Source of the DNA: Ruminococcus sp. AM36-2AA
GTDB lineage: Bacteria; Bacillota; Clostridia; Lachnospirales; Lachnospiraceae
Reading direction: 5' to 3'
Length of the DNA stretch: 64,000 nucleotides
Assembly (NCBI RefSeq): GCF_003461955.1
Contig: NZ_QTYB01000008.1
Location: forward strand, 1 to 64,000
Numbering within the stretch: the first letter of the stretch is position 1; the number at the start of each line of letters is the position of its first letter. The translations under genes were made by a program, and so were the position numbers. Positions 45,779 through 54,632 of this stretch are shown here, piece after piece. The notes under the pieces were generated by a model that saw only the letters and a program-made list of their open reading frames with translations, was not told the origin of the DNA and made no database searches.

Positions 45779-45857
45779 CTGATTTATGCCAAACGGGTCT
45801 TCCCGATTTGTCATCTCTGCTGTTACCCCACGGCTTTTATCTGGCCATTTATCTGCG

Positions 45858-48311
45858 TCACTCTGTAACGTTTTCTATATAGGTCAGGAATACATTTCCC
45901 GCACTTTCAAATAATGCTGTACTGTCATTCATTCCATATGGGCTTGTCTGTCCTGTAGACGGGTCATAAAGATACGTATTATATTCATCATAGCCTACGA
46001 TCACAACGCTGGAATTCTCTCCGGTTTTGGCCACTACCGGCCTCTGGGCGCTGACCTCATAAAGGACATTATCAAGACTGCATCCGGTCAGATCGATCAC
46101 AGTTCCTGTATCTCCCAGTCCATCCTGAAGTTCCTTCTTCTTCCAGTTAGCTGTCAGGATCGTATCCGGTACATCTTCTATATCCATCTGAATCTTTGTC
46201 TTTTTATTTCCACGTTCCCAGACATACTGCTGAGCACGGTTCAGGACAACTCCGGTCTGATTATCCGCACGTTTTACGGCTGCTGCCGGATCTGTATAAA
46301 TCCGGTCAAGAGATCCATATGCATAAACATAATAAAGTTCTCCCTGCGGAACAGTCGTATCCAGTGTCACCGGTGAATCTTCTGTACTCTCGATCTTGGA
46401 ATAAACAAGCAGCGGGCTGTCCGTCTCCGGCTTCCGGGTCATGGTCAGGCGGATCAGTGTTCCTGCGCGGTTTGTAGTGATCAGAGCCACATCTACCTGA
46501 CTTCCGGATGCCTTTTTGTTATTCATGATATTATCTTTTTTCTGGACTGTATAAGTATTTCCTGATTTTGCGGAAAGCTCAAATTCCATCATGGTACTTC
46601 CAACCGTCACATTTGTGACATAAAGGCCATCCTGATGATATTCTTTCTTTACTTTACCCTTAAAGCTCTCAATGCGGAATGTACTGAGTCCTTCTGTTTC
46701 ATGTCCGTTGGCATCTGTAAGAATATCCTCATCAGAAAGGATTCCATATACCAGATCTTCATTCATAAATCCCAGAGTTCTCAGTTTCTGCCCGCTTTCC
46801 GGCAGGAGATCTCTTGTTTTCAGTGAATCAAACTCGATTTCTCTGATCTTTCCTTTATCATCTCCGGAAGTGATCAGCCATGCCGCATGTGCCTTGGTCT
46901 CAGATACTACAAAATAATTCTGTTTAATACCATCTTCCAGGATCTCAGAAGTTCCTGTTTCAATATCTACCTGATACAGCTTCTGTGCAAAAAGAAGAAA
47001 CAGCTGATTATTTTTGTTTACATAAGTAAGTGTTCCGAGATCTTCCTTCAGGAATTCGTAGGATTCTGTGCTCGGTATGAAAACCTTTTCTTCCACTACA
47101 TTACGGTCACTGTTGTAATGATAAACACAGACTCCGCTGTATCCTTCATGAACACCACGGTTCATATAACCATAAAGTACAAAATCCACATCTCCACTGT
47201 CTGACACGCGGATGATCTTAATATCATGTTCCGTTCTCACATATCTGGAATCATTATTTTCATCTTTACGGAAACTGAAGATCCTTGTGATCTTACCGCT
47301 GGACGGTGCATAAGACCAGAGATCACCATCCTGCTCAAAAACAACGATCTTTCCATCACTGTTAGATGCATAGGTGACATTTTTATTTCGGATTCCCAGA
47401 AGAAGTCCCGCATCGGAAACAACCGTCTGAGAAGGATCAAAAACTTTTGTTGCAGAACGTTTGAAGTCCAACAGCATGATCCTGGTCTCCGTATAACGCA
47501 TACGATAAAATTCCGTAACATCATAAATTTCTGCTTTATCCTCATCATCCTGTGCAGAAACCTGATAATTCAAAGTAATACTTGCGGTTGTTTCGTTGAT
47601 ATCATCGATCAAAGGCACACCTTCCATATACATTTTGGGTGAAAGTGATCCCCAACTGATATTGGAAAGGCCTGAAGAGATGGTAATATTATTGAAATTG
47701 GTTCCACTGGTCGTATCTTCTGCCTCCAGATATCCCGTCAGAGTATCTGCCTGCTCTTTATCCAGACATTTGGAGGAAAAATCTTTTACAAACTGCAAAT
47801 ACGCCTCTGTATTTAACTGCGTTCTGGAAACAACTCTTGTATAGTAATAAACTTCCCCCTCGCTGGTATCCAGCGTGATCTGAAGAGAATATTCCTGGTT
47901 CATACGAAGATCACTGCCAATTTCGATCTCTGTACTTAAATATCCGTTTTCTTCTTTGGTAAGATTCTTGATCTTACGGTTCTCCATAACCTTGCTTCCA
48001 TCTGAAGTACGCACCTCATACGCAAGGCCTGTTACTGTATCTGTGTATGGATTGATCTCAAATGTCAGCTTTTTCGTCGTATCCAGAGGTGTAATACTGC
48101 CTCGCATGAAATCGGTCTGCATCTGCTGCCTGTATCCATACATTTTATTTGCCTGTGTACTTCCCAGCTTTACCATAACTTCCGGAAGCGTGGCGTCATT
48201 CATATCTGAACGGTTATCCGTAGACTGACTGTTCATCAGAAGTGATGTACAGGCCACTACTGCTACGAAGATCACCAGAAGTATAGCTCCTTTACGTAGG
48301 ATCTTTTTCAT
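45858..48311 (-). CDS. Membrane-anchored propeller-like protein with C39-like tail
   Basis: An 817-residue protein that I do not recognise as a named family. A membrane anchor or lipoprotein-like signal lies at about 8-27 (VVACTSLL could be a lipobox). Residues about 40-270 are mixed beta/coiled; 270-620 show repeated short beta units with Asp and Gly turns, like a propeller. The last ~75 residues (RPVVAKTGENSSVVIVGYDEYNTY...LYDP) resemble the end of a C39-type papain-like peptidase, but the catalytic His position is Ser and no catalytic Cys block is evident. It starts 1 base after the methyltransferase stop, so they are co-translated. Confidence 0.6.
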   Translation of the reverse strand: MKKILRKGAILLVIFVAVVACTSLLMNSQSTDNRSDMNDATLPEVMVKLGSTQANKMYGYRQQMQTDFMRGSITPLDTTKKLTFEINPYTDTVTGLAYEVRTSDGSKVMENRKIKNLTKEENGYLSTEIEIGSDLRMNQEYSLQITLDTSEGEVYYYTRVVSRTQLNTEAYLQFVKDFSSKCLDKEQADTLTGYLEAEDTTSGTNFNNITISSGLSNISWGSLSPKMYMEGVPLIDDINETTASITLNYQVSAQDDEDKAEIYDVTEFYRMRYTETRIMLLDFKRSATKVFDPSQTVVSDAGLLLGIRNKNVTYASNSDGKIVVFEQDGDLWSYAPSSGKITRIFSFRKDENNDSRYVRTEHDIKIIRVSDSGDVDFVLYGYMNRGVHEGYSGVCVYHYNSDRNVVEEKVFIPSTESYEFLKEDLGTLTYVNKNNQLFLLFAQKLYQVDIETGTSEILEDGIKQNYFVVSETKAHAAWLITSGDDKGKIREIEFDSLKTRDLLPESGQKLRTLGFMNEDLVYGILSDEDILTDANGHETEGLSTFRIESFKGKVKKEYHQDGLYVTNVTVGSTMMEFELSAKSGNTYTVQKKDNIMNNKKASGSQVDVALITTNRAGTLIRLTMTRKPETDSPLLVYSKIESTEDSPVTLDTTVPQGELYYVYAYGSLDRIYTDPAAAVKRADNQTGVVLNRAQQYVWERGNKKTKIQMDIEDVPDTILTANWKKKELQDGLGDTGTVIDLTGCSLDNVLYEVSAQRPVVAKTGENSSVVIVGYDEYNTYLYDPSTGQTSPYGMNDSTALFESAGNVFLTYIENVTE

Positions 48312-48312
48312 G

Positions 48313-49485
48313 TCATTCTCCCTTCTGTGAGATCGACTCTTCCGGATAAAGAAGCCTGTCCAGTGTAGGATTTACATGAAGCGCCTTCATGGAATCCGCA
48401 AAACTTTCTCTGTTCTTTTTCTTTCCGGTTTTTACTGCGCGGATCAGGATATTCTTTGGTGTATGCTCCATATCAATAAACTCAAGAAGCTGTGTCTCAT
48501 AGCCTTTACTTTCCAGAAGCTCTGCCCGCAGGCCATCTGTGATCAGCGCAGCCATACGTTCTTTCAAAATTCCGTAACGCATGATCGGCTGCAGCATTTC
48601 ATTTTTGATCTGGCGGTTCAGTTCATGCTGGCAGCATGGAACAGACAGGATCACCTGTGCCCCCCATTCCACGGCTTTCGCCAGGGCAAAATCTGTTGCT
48701 GTATCACAGGCATGAAGTGTCACCACCATATCTACGGAAGAAACTCCTTCATAGCCGGCAATATCTCCCTGATAGAAATGCAGTTTATCATACCCATAAG
48801 ATCTGGCAAGCTCGCTGCAGTGTCGGATCACATCTTCTTTAAGATCAAGGCCTATGATGTTCACATCAAAACCCTCAAGCTCTCTGAGATAATAATACAT
48901 CGCAAATGTAAGATAGGACTTTCCACAGCCAAAATCCAGGATTGTAATCTCCCGGTCTTTCGGAAGTTTGGGAAGAATATCCCGAATAAATTCCAGAAAA
49001 CGGTTGATCTGCCTGAATTTATCATATCGGGAAGCAACAATCTTTCCATCTTTTGTCATAACTCCCAGATCCACCAGAAACGGAGCTGCGGTTCCCTCTT
49101 TCAGAATATACTGTTTCACACGGTTATGCGGTGCGATTTTTACACTTTCATTCTGAACAGCTTTATGATTTTTTGTTTTGATCGTTGCCTTGCCTTTTTT
49201 GCTTATGAGGATGCTTCCATCCTGGCTGCGTCCGGTTACCTGAAGCTGACGGAATTCTTCCATTGCCTGCTCCAGATAATCGATAATCTCTTCCCTTGAA
49301 TAATTTTTATGGTAAACCTTCGTTCCCTCTGTCACAGACGCCTGGTAACAAAGTTTCCCTTTCAGTTCCACAGGACGAAGCTTCACCTTGGAAGGTCCCT
49401 CACCAGTCCTGCGGCCACTTACAACAGCCTGGATCAGCTGTTCATTGATCTGTTCTTCTAAAAATTCCCTTATTGTCTTCATCAT
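48313..49485 (-). CDS. SAM-dependent methyltransferase (Methyltransf_32-like)
   Basis: About 391 residues if started at ATG 49485 (or 49482); the frame opens at 49551 but I see no good ribosome site for any of them. The class I SAM motif ITILDFGCGKSYLTFAMYYYL (about 185-205) and the VVTLHACDTATDFAL and SVPCCQHELN motifs match the PF13679-type family. N-terminal residues 1-140 form an extra domain. The substrate may be RNA or protein; not known. It is closely followed by the anchored propeller protein, an odd pairing. Confidence 0.78.
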   Translation of the reverse strand: MMKTIREFLEEQINEQLIQAVVSGRRTGEGPSKVKLRPVELKGKLCYQASVTEGTKVYHKNYSREEIIDYLEQAMEEFRQLQVTGRSQDGSILISKKGKATIKTKNHKAVQNESVKIAPHNRVKQYILKEGTAAPFLVDLGVMTKDGKIVASRYDKFRQINRFLEFIRDILPKLPKDREITILDFGCGKSYLTFAMYYYLRELEGFDVNIIGLDLKEDVIRHCSELARSYGYDKLHFYQGDIAGYEGVSSVDMVVTLHACDTATDFALAKAVEWGAQVILSVPCCQHELNRQIKNEMLQPIMRYGILKERMAALITDGLRAELLESKGYETQLLEFIDMEHTPKNILIRAVKTGKKKNRESFADSMKALHVNPTLDRLLYPEESISQKGE

Positions 49486-49566
49486 ACTTCCATTATATTC
49501 ATTTTCGTTTTTCTTGTATATGGACAGATGTTGGAGGAACCTGTCATTCATATTCTGTCATTACTG

Positions 49567-49941
49567 TTATCGCGGAAAATACTGTCGACATCTCCGGCGT
49601 CGGCATCTTCTCCGGGAAATTTCCTGATATACCAATACCTGGATAAGATCATCCAGAAATCCGCCCGGCATTTCCTGGGCACTGGCATCTTTGGTCATCT
49701 CATCTTTCACCAGACTGCAGATATGATACAGCATAAAACGATCCGGATACTCGTCATACAGGCGGCTTCCCTCATAGTCCAGAAGCTGACACTGCATTTC
49801 CGCCTTCTCCTGGATCTTTCTGGCTGTATCTGGGTAATAGGATTTCATCAGGTCAAACTCTCTCTCCTGTTCCCGCTCCTCATTATAAAAAACAGGATTT
49901 CCCTGTGCAGCATAAAACGGATAAAAGTCTCGATAAAGCAT
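49567..49941 (-). CDS. Hypothetical protein with arginine-rich C-terminus
   Basis: About 124 residues from ATG 49941 (AGAGGA some 11 bases upstream); a TTG at 50016, right after the mtnN stop, would give 149. I do not recognise the family. The N-terminal YRDFYPFY and a long Glu/Tyr-rich helix (REQEREFDLMKSYYPDTARKI) are followed by a helical region with YDEYPDRFMLYH, and the C-terminus is RRRCRRRRCRQYFPR, highly basic. No signal or membrane segment. It lies between mtnN and the methyltransferase gene on the same strand. Confidence 0.6.
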   Translation of the reverse strand: MLYRDFYPFYAAQGNPVFYNEEREQEREFDLMKSYYPDTARKIQEKAEMQCQLLDYEGSRLYDEYPDRFMLYHICSLVKDEMTKDASAQEMPGGFLDDLIQVLVYQEISRRRCRRRRCRQYFPR

Positions 49942-50016
49942 AATCGCTGCTGTCCTCTCTCTGCTATCTCTTACAGTATATGCAGAAAAGATATGACGGT
50001 TCCCCTGTTTCTGCAA

Positions 50017-50718
50017 TTATGCCATGCGTTTCAGCATTCCCTGAGTCAGGCGCACGCTATGCTCAATGGCAAGTTTCTCAAATGCCGGATAATCCATGTT
50101 TGCGCTGTTATCAGCCTTGTCAGAAATCGCTCTGATGATCAGGAACGGGATTCCGTTAAGAGCTGCTGCCTGTCCGATCGCCGCACCCTCCATCTCAACT
50201 GCATATGCGCTGAACTCTTTTACAATGTTGTCCTTTACACCCTGATCACATACAAACTGGTCTCCAGAAGCAATTCTTCCTTCAAAAACCTGGATCTCCG
50301 GATTCACTTCCTCGCATACATCACGGGCGATCTTACGAAGACCCTCATCTGCCTGGAAAGAAAATTCTTTCATCTGAGGAATCTGTCCCTTCGGATATCC
50401 AAATCCTGTAGCATCCATATCATGATGAAGAACATCTGTAGAAAGTACGATATCTCCGATATTGATGTCGTTATTCAGGCTTCCTGCAATACCGGTATTG
50501 ATCACAGCTTCCACCTGAAAAAGATCTGCCAGGATCTGGGTACACATACCTGCATTTACTTTACCGATTCCGGACTGCACTACAACAACTTTCTTTCCTT
50601 CCAGAACTCCCTCATAAAAGTCCATGTTTGCTCTTGTAGTGATGGACACATCTTCCATCACTTCTTTCAGTCTTGCAACTTCCTGTTCCATTGCGCCTAT
50701 AATTCCAACACATTTCAT
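50017..50718 (-). CDS. mtnN: 5'-methylthioadenosine/S-adenosylhomocysteine nucleosidase
   Basis: 233 residues, the usual size. MKCVGIIGAMEQEVARL, VVVQSGIGKVNAG, INTGIAGSL and the catalytic VEMEGAAIGQAA and ISDKAD stretches (Glu and Asp active-site residues) are intact. The enzyme cleaves adenine from MTA and SAH, supporting methionine salvage and autoinducer-2 chemistry. AGAGGAC lies upstream of the ATG. It is divergent from the TSCPD gene. Confidence 0.96.
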   Translation of the reverse strand: MKCVGIIGAMEQEVARLKEVMEDVSITTRANMDFYEGVLEGKKVVVVQSGIGKVNAGMCTQILADLFQVEAVINTGIAGSLNNDINIGDIVLSTDVLHHDMDATGFGYPKGQIPQMKEFSFQADEGLRKIARDVCEEVNPEIQVFEGRIASGDQFVCDQGVKDNIVKEFSAYAVEMEGAAIGQAAALNGIPFLIIRAISDKADNSANMDYPAFEKLAIEHSVRLTQGMLKRMA

Positions 50719-50831
50719 GATCTGTAAGTCCTCTCTTTCAATATAATATCCTGCTGAATTTTCATTTTTCTTCTGTTCAACAGTACTTTTTCTTTTTCTA
50801 CAACGTTCATTATAACAAATTTTATTTTTTA

Positions 50832-50860
50832 TGGAAACTTTTTTTAAGAGATGATATAAT
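50832..50860 (+). promoter_or_regulatory. Promoter of the TSCPD gene
   Basis: TGGAAA (50832-50837), 17 bases, perfect TATAAT (50855-50860). Confidence 0.55.
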
Positions 50861-50880
50861 CGGTAGATATGATACTGCTC

Positions 50881-50933
50881 TCCGGTACAAAACCATATAG
50901 ATATTAAACCATATAGATATTCTCTGTACCGGA
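50881..50933 (+). promoter_or_regulatory. Leader hairpin enclosing a duplicated 16-mer
   Basis: TCCGGTACA (50881-50889) pairs with TGTACCGGA (50925-50933). The loop carries two tandem copies of AAACCATATAGATATT (about 50891-50921). It lies in the 5' leader of the TSCPD gene, 27 bases before the ATG. Confidence 0.6.
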
Positions 50934-50960
50934 CGGCAAATAAATACAGGAGGAATTTTT

Positions 50961-51209
50961 ATGACATATAAAACAAAAGGTGTCTGTGCTCAGGGAATTG
51001 AGTTCGAGATCGACGACAATAAGAAAGTACACAATATTAAATTTACAGGTGGATGCTCCGGAAATACACAGGGCGTTGCACATCTTGCAGAAGGAATGGA
51101 TGCTGATGAAGTGATCAGCCGCCTGGAAGGTATCCGCTGTGGTTTCAAACCAACTTCATGTCCGGATCAGCTTGCAAAGGCAATCCGTCAGGCATTAAAC
51201 GAAGGCTGA
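50961..51209 (+). CDS. TSCPD domain protein (TIGR03905 family)
   Basis: 82 residues. The TGGCSGNTQGVAHLAEGM stretch with its Cys and the C-terminal GIRCGFKPTSCPDQLAKAI containing the TSCPD motif match the small TIGR03905 proteins. Related TSCPD domains occur at the C-terminus of class II (B12-dependent) ribonucleotide reductases, where Cys residues bind metal or relay electrons. Function of the stand-alone form is not known. AGGAGG precedes the ATG; an inverted repeat lies in the leader and a terminator follows. Confidence 0.9.
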   Translation: MTYKTKGVCAQGIEFEIDDNKKVHNIKFTGGCSGNTQGVAHLAEGMDADEVISRLEGIRCGFKPTSCPDQLAKAIRQALNEG

Positions 51210-51228
51210 TCTGTAAGATCAATCGCCA

Positions 51229-51263
51229 CCCTGCAGAATCTTTTTTCTGCAGGGTGTTTTTTA
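51229..51263 (+). terminator. Terminator of the TSCPD gene
   Basis: CCCTGCAGA pairs with TCTGCAGGG, eight-base loop, followed by TG and six T. Confidence 0.88.
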
Positions 51264-51278
51264 TATTTGTTTCTTCTG

Positions 51279-52895
51279 TCAGATATCTGTTCTGTCCCAT
51301 TTATCACACAATGACTGGATATCTCTTGCAAAACGGTCCAGATCTTTGTTTGGGCAGCCTTCATTCTTACGGATAATCGTCATCAGGCGGCGTCCCATAG
51401 CCAGAAGCTTCTCATATGCACGGGCGGCTTTGGTCGTTTTGGGTGAAGCAGTGGCTTTCACAATGCGGACACCAACAGCTTCGTGGATACATTTGTTCTC
51501 CAGAAGATCATATTCTGTTCCGCTGAACGGCGCCGTTGCGTCATATCCCAGCTCTTCTTTCAGTCTCTGGGCAAAAACCTCCGTTACCGTATCATCTCCG
51601 TGAGTAACAAAGACATGCTTCGGCTTCGTTTCAAATGCTCTTGCCCAGTTCAGAAGGCCATTTACATCTGCATGACCACTGATTCCGGGCATTCTGCTGA
51701 TTTCCGCTGCAACCTGCACCGTCTCTCCAAACAGTTTCATCTCTGTGGCCCCTTCCAGAAGTGCCCGGCCAGGGGTTCCTATCGCCTGATATCCAACAAA
51801 AAGAATGGTATTTCTTGGATCCCACAGATTATGTTTCAGATGATGTTTGATACGTCCGGCATCACACATACCGCTGGCAGAAATGATCACCTTGCAGTCT
51901 TCATCGAAATTAATCGCTCTGGAATCATCGGTAGTAACGGATGTCTTCAAGCCCGGGAATGACAGTGGATTGATTCCTTTGTTCAAAAGATCCATTGCTT
52001 CTTCATCGTAGCAGGTATAGGCATTTTCACTGAAAATCGTAGTTGCCTCATTGGCAAGAGGACTGTCTACATACACAGTAAAGCCATCATGCCCGTGAAC
52101 AAGCCCCTGTTCTTTGATCTGACGGATAAAATACAGCATTTCCTGCGTACGGCCCACAGCAAAGGATGGAATCACCAGATTACCGCCTCTGTCAAAAGTT
52201 TTCTGAATGATTTCCGCAAGCATGACTGGATAATCCGGTCGTTCTCCATGACTTCTGTCTCCATAAGTAGACTCCATCACAACATAATCTGCCTCTTTAA
52301 TATATACAGGATCCTTGATCAGAGGCTGATTAAGATTTCCGATGTCTCCGGAAAATACGATTTTCTCTTTCTTATCATCTTCGGTAAGCCAGATTTCAAT
52401 ACTGCTTGATCCCAGGAGATGTCCCGCATCCACAAAACGAACCTCGATTCCTTCAGCAGGTTTGATAATTTTATCGTATGGACATCTGACAAAGTTTCGA
52501 AGAACACCCATTGCGTCTTCCATCGTATATGCAGGAATAAATTCCGGTTTTCCTTCTCTGCGCCCCTTACGATTTCTCCATTCAGCCTCAAACATCTGGA
52601 TATGTGCGCTGTCACGGAGCATGATATCACAGAGATTACAGGTTGCTTCTGTGGCGTAGATTGGTCCCTGATAGCCTTTTGCATATAATGCCGGAAGATT
52701 ACCGGAATGATCCATATGAGCATGTGTCAGGAGCACAAAGTCCAGGTCACCCGGAGCTACCGGTAACTCTTTATTCTCGTAATAATCTGGTCCCTGCTCC
52801 ATTCCATAATCCACCAGAAACTTCCGCCCTGCTGCTTCCAGATAATAGCAGCTTCCGGTCACTTCGTGTGTTGCACCGATAAATGTTATCTTCAT
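51279..52895 (-). CDS. MBL-fold beta-CASP exonuclease-like protein
   Basis: 538 residues from ATG 52895 (GGGGG site upstream; a TTG two codons earlier is less likely). The metallo-beta-lactamase motif HAHMDHSGNLPAL, GHLLGSS and Asp/His metal ligands are followed by a beta-CASP domain (ESTYGDRSH, SFAVGRTQE) and the RMMBL motifs IISASGMCDAGRI and SGHADVNGLLNW. The family comprises RNA-processing enzymes related to CPSF73. It is likely an RNase acting on RNA ends, but unlike RNase J in layout. The C-terminal ~80 residues are family-specific. The 291-base region upstream (52896-53186) holds no gene. Confidence 0.88.
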   Translation of the reverse strand: MKITFIGATHEVTGSCYYLEAAGRKFLVDYGMEQGPDYYENKELPVAPGDLDFVLLTHAHMDHSGNLPALYAKGYQGPIYATEATCNLCDIMLRDSAHIQMFEAEWRNRKGRREGKPEFIPAYTMEDAMGVLRNFVRCPYDKIIKPAEGIEVRFVDAGHLLGSSSIEIWLTEDDKKEKIVFSGDIGNLNQPLIKDPVYIKEADYVVMESTYGDRSHGERPDYPVMLAEIIQKTFDRGGNLVIPSFAVGRTQEMLYFIRQIKEQGLVHGHDGFTVYVDSPLANEATTIFSENAYTCYDEEAMDLLNKGINPLSFPGLKTSVTTDDSRAINFDEDCKVIISASGMCDAGRIKHHLKHNLWDPRNTILFVGYQAIGTPGRALLEGATEMKLFGETVQVAAEISRMPGISGHADVNGLLNWARAFETKPKHVFVTHGDDTVTEVFAQRLKEELGYDATAPFSGTEYDLLENKCIHEAVGVRIVKATASPKTTKAARAYEKLLAMGRRLMTIIRKNEGCPNKDLDRFARDIQSLCDKWDRTDI

Positions 52896-53104
52896 GCACA
52901 AGCCCCCTTTTCCGCTCTGCTATATGTTCATAAACGCAATCGACTTACGTTTAAGCAGAAATAATCGACTTTCTGTTTATTAACAGTTTTATTGTATTTA
53001 TTATACACGAAATGTTTGGATTTTGACAGTCTTTTTGTGAAATATATGGAATTTTAAGAATTTATCTTTAGAAAGATTGTTAGATTTTTCAGAATTTTAA
53101 GATT

Positions 53105-53162
53105 CCCCAGCGAAGGTAATGTAAGTTTACTGGATTTTTTTGGTTTGTTGACATCGCTGGGG
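53105..53162 (-). terminator. Long-loop stem after the DUF6147-like gene
   Basis: CCCCAGCGA (53105-53113) pairs with TCGCTGGGG (53154-53162) around a 40-base loop rich in T. There is no clear T-run after it on the minus strand. It may be a structured 3' end. Confidence 0.45.
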
Positions 53163-53186
53163 ATGGGATGAGCTTATGCTATAAAA

Positions 53187-53660
53187 TTATTTTACCAGGA
53201 CTCCCTTGGTTACTGTTCTAACTGCTTCTTTACTTCCATCTTTTGCTGCATGGTAGCCACGGACTCTGTAGTAGTAGCCCCTTGGAACGATAACTGTGAG
53301 ATCTTTAACGAGATTGGATACATTAGATGCTGTAAAAGTCCAGCTCTTGTATGTAGAATATGTTCCATTTACTTTACGCTCTAAATATAAAGTTAAATAT
53401 ACTGTAGCACAATTATGATGACACTGTGTTATTCCAGATACTCCAACCTTATTACTAGCTATCTTTTTAACAGTCGTTGTACCAAAACTTAAATTATTGC
53501 CTCGCAACATGCTGTAAACTGTATCTTCAGAATAATCTTCATTTGTTTCCAAATCTGTAATTTCCAATTCATCAGCCAATGTTGTAACTAATCCCATTGA
53601 CATGCTGAGACAGATTACCAAAAAAAGTGTCCATATTATTTTTCCAATTTTTCTTTTCAT
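53187..53660 (-). CDS. Small secreted DUF6147-like protein
   Basis: 157 residues. A signal peptide (about 1-29, ending TTLADE) precedes a short acidic region and a beta-rich domain (about 50-157) with two nearby Cys in TQCHHNC and a YYYRVRGYHAAKDG strand. It resembles the DUF6147 family of small clostridial secreted proteins (from memory). AAGGAAT precedes the ATG. It lies 67 bases after the DUF4367 anti-sigma-like gene and is probably co-transcribed, perhaps as part of that regulon. Confidence 0.65.
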   Translation of the reverse strand: MKRKIGKIIWTLFLVICLSMSMGLVTTLADELEITDLETNEDYSEDTVYSMLRGNNLSFGTTTVKKIASNKVGVSGITQCHHNCATVYLTLYLERKVNGTYSTYKSWTFTASNVSNLVKDLTVIVPRGYYYRVRGYHAAKDGSKEAVRTVTKGVLVK

Positions 53661-53727
53661 ACATATTCCTTTCTTATATGTAAACTTTCATTACAATAAT
53701 AATACGAACATACGTCATAATACTCTC

Positions 53728-54540
53728 TTAAAATTTCATATTTTCAATCACTTTTATAAATTCTTTTTCTGGCATTTGACATTCTATTTGATAGAATTCG
53801 GTATCCGTATTCCAATATGCTACATAGCTGGCTTTTTTATCTCCGTTCGACATTATTTTTTTTATTTGTACTTCAATATTGTCCTCTTTCAATTTGATAG
53901 TTTTAATCTCTTTTCCATCTAAGCTTGCTCCGCTGCTTTTACTTTCATCATTATATCTGTTAATATATATTGATAAAATTGAATCTTTATATCTATATTG
54001 TAACACTGCATATCCAGACACCTTGCTTACATTATAGTCTTTAAACTCAAAATTCTTTGGACGATACATTATATATGGAACATGAACATCTAATTGTTCT
54101 TCTATATCTGAAATGGCACTATCCTCATCATCACTAAAAGGATCGTTAGTTTTATCATTATCCACCACAATCTTCGTATCATTCCCCGTCCAAACCTTCA
54201 CCGAATCAATAAAATAACTCCTGTTAGCCTGGCTGGTCATGCTTGCGGCGAATACGCCTGCTGCACACACGAGCACCGCCGCTGCCACCTTTGCTGCTTT
54301 ATGCCTTTTTTTCTCAGGGAGGTAGACAATTTTTACTTTTTCAGGTTCATCTTCTTCATAAACGCCATCTGCTTTCAGTCGGTCCACAAGTTTTTTGTAG
54401 GCAGCTTTTGCCTCTTCTTCCGTTTCTCCATCATCAGGAAGAACTCCGTTCGGAAACAGAACTTCCTCCATCTCGTCTATTTCTTTTTCGTATTCTTCTG
54501 CCAACCATTTTTTCAGTTCATCATCCCTGAAATCTTCCAT
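53728..54540 (-). CDS. DUF4367 protein, anti-sigma-like
   Basis: 270 residues. An acidic cytoplasmic part (about 1-78) is followed by one membrane segment (about 80-101) and an outer part. The C-terminal ~100 residues (YNVSKVSGYAVLQYRYKDSILSIYINRY...YQIECQMPEKEFIKVIENM) match DUF4367, often found at the outer end of anti-sigma proteins. A sigma-70 family gene lies about 1.2 kb upstream on the same strand with murG between. I infer it holds that sigma factor inactive until a wall signal arrives. AGGAG precedes the ATG. Confidence 0.7.
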   Translation of the reverse strand: MEDFRDDELKKWLAEEYEKEIDEMEEVLFPNGVLPDDGETEEEAKAAYKKLVDRLKADGVYEEDEPEKVKIVYLPEKKRHKAAKVAAAVLVCAAGVFAASMTSQANRSYFIDSVKVWTGNDTKIVVDNDKTNDPFSDDEDSAISDIEEQLDVHVPYIMYRPKNFEFKDYNVSKVSGYAVLQYRYKDSILSIYINRYNDESKSSGASLDGKEIKTIKLKEDNIEVQIKKIMSNGDKKASYVAYWNTDTEFYQIECQMPEKEFIKVIENMKF

Positions 54541-54632
54541 TATTTTTCTCCTGTAATCCTATCTTTCCTTGACAATTCCTCCGTTAGAGTTCATATTTAA
54601 TGATAGTATATGACTATTCAGGAGGAATCCAA

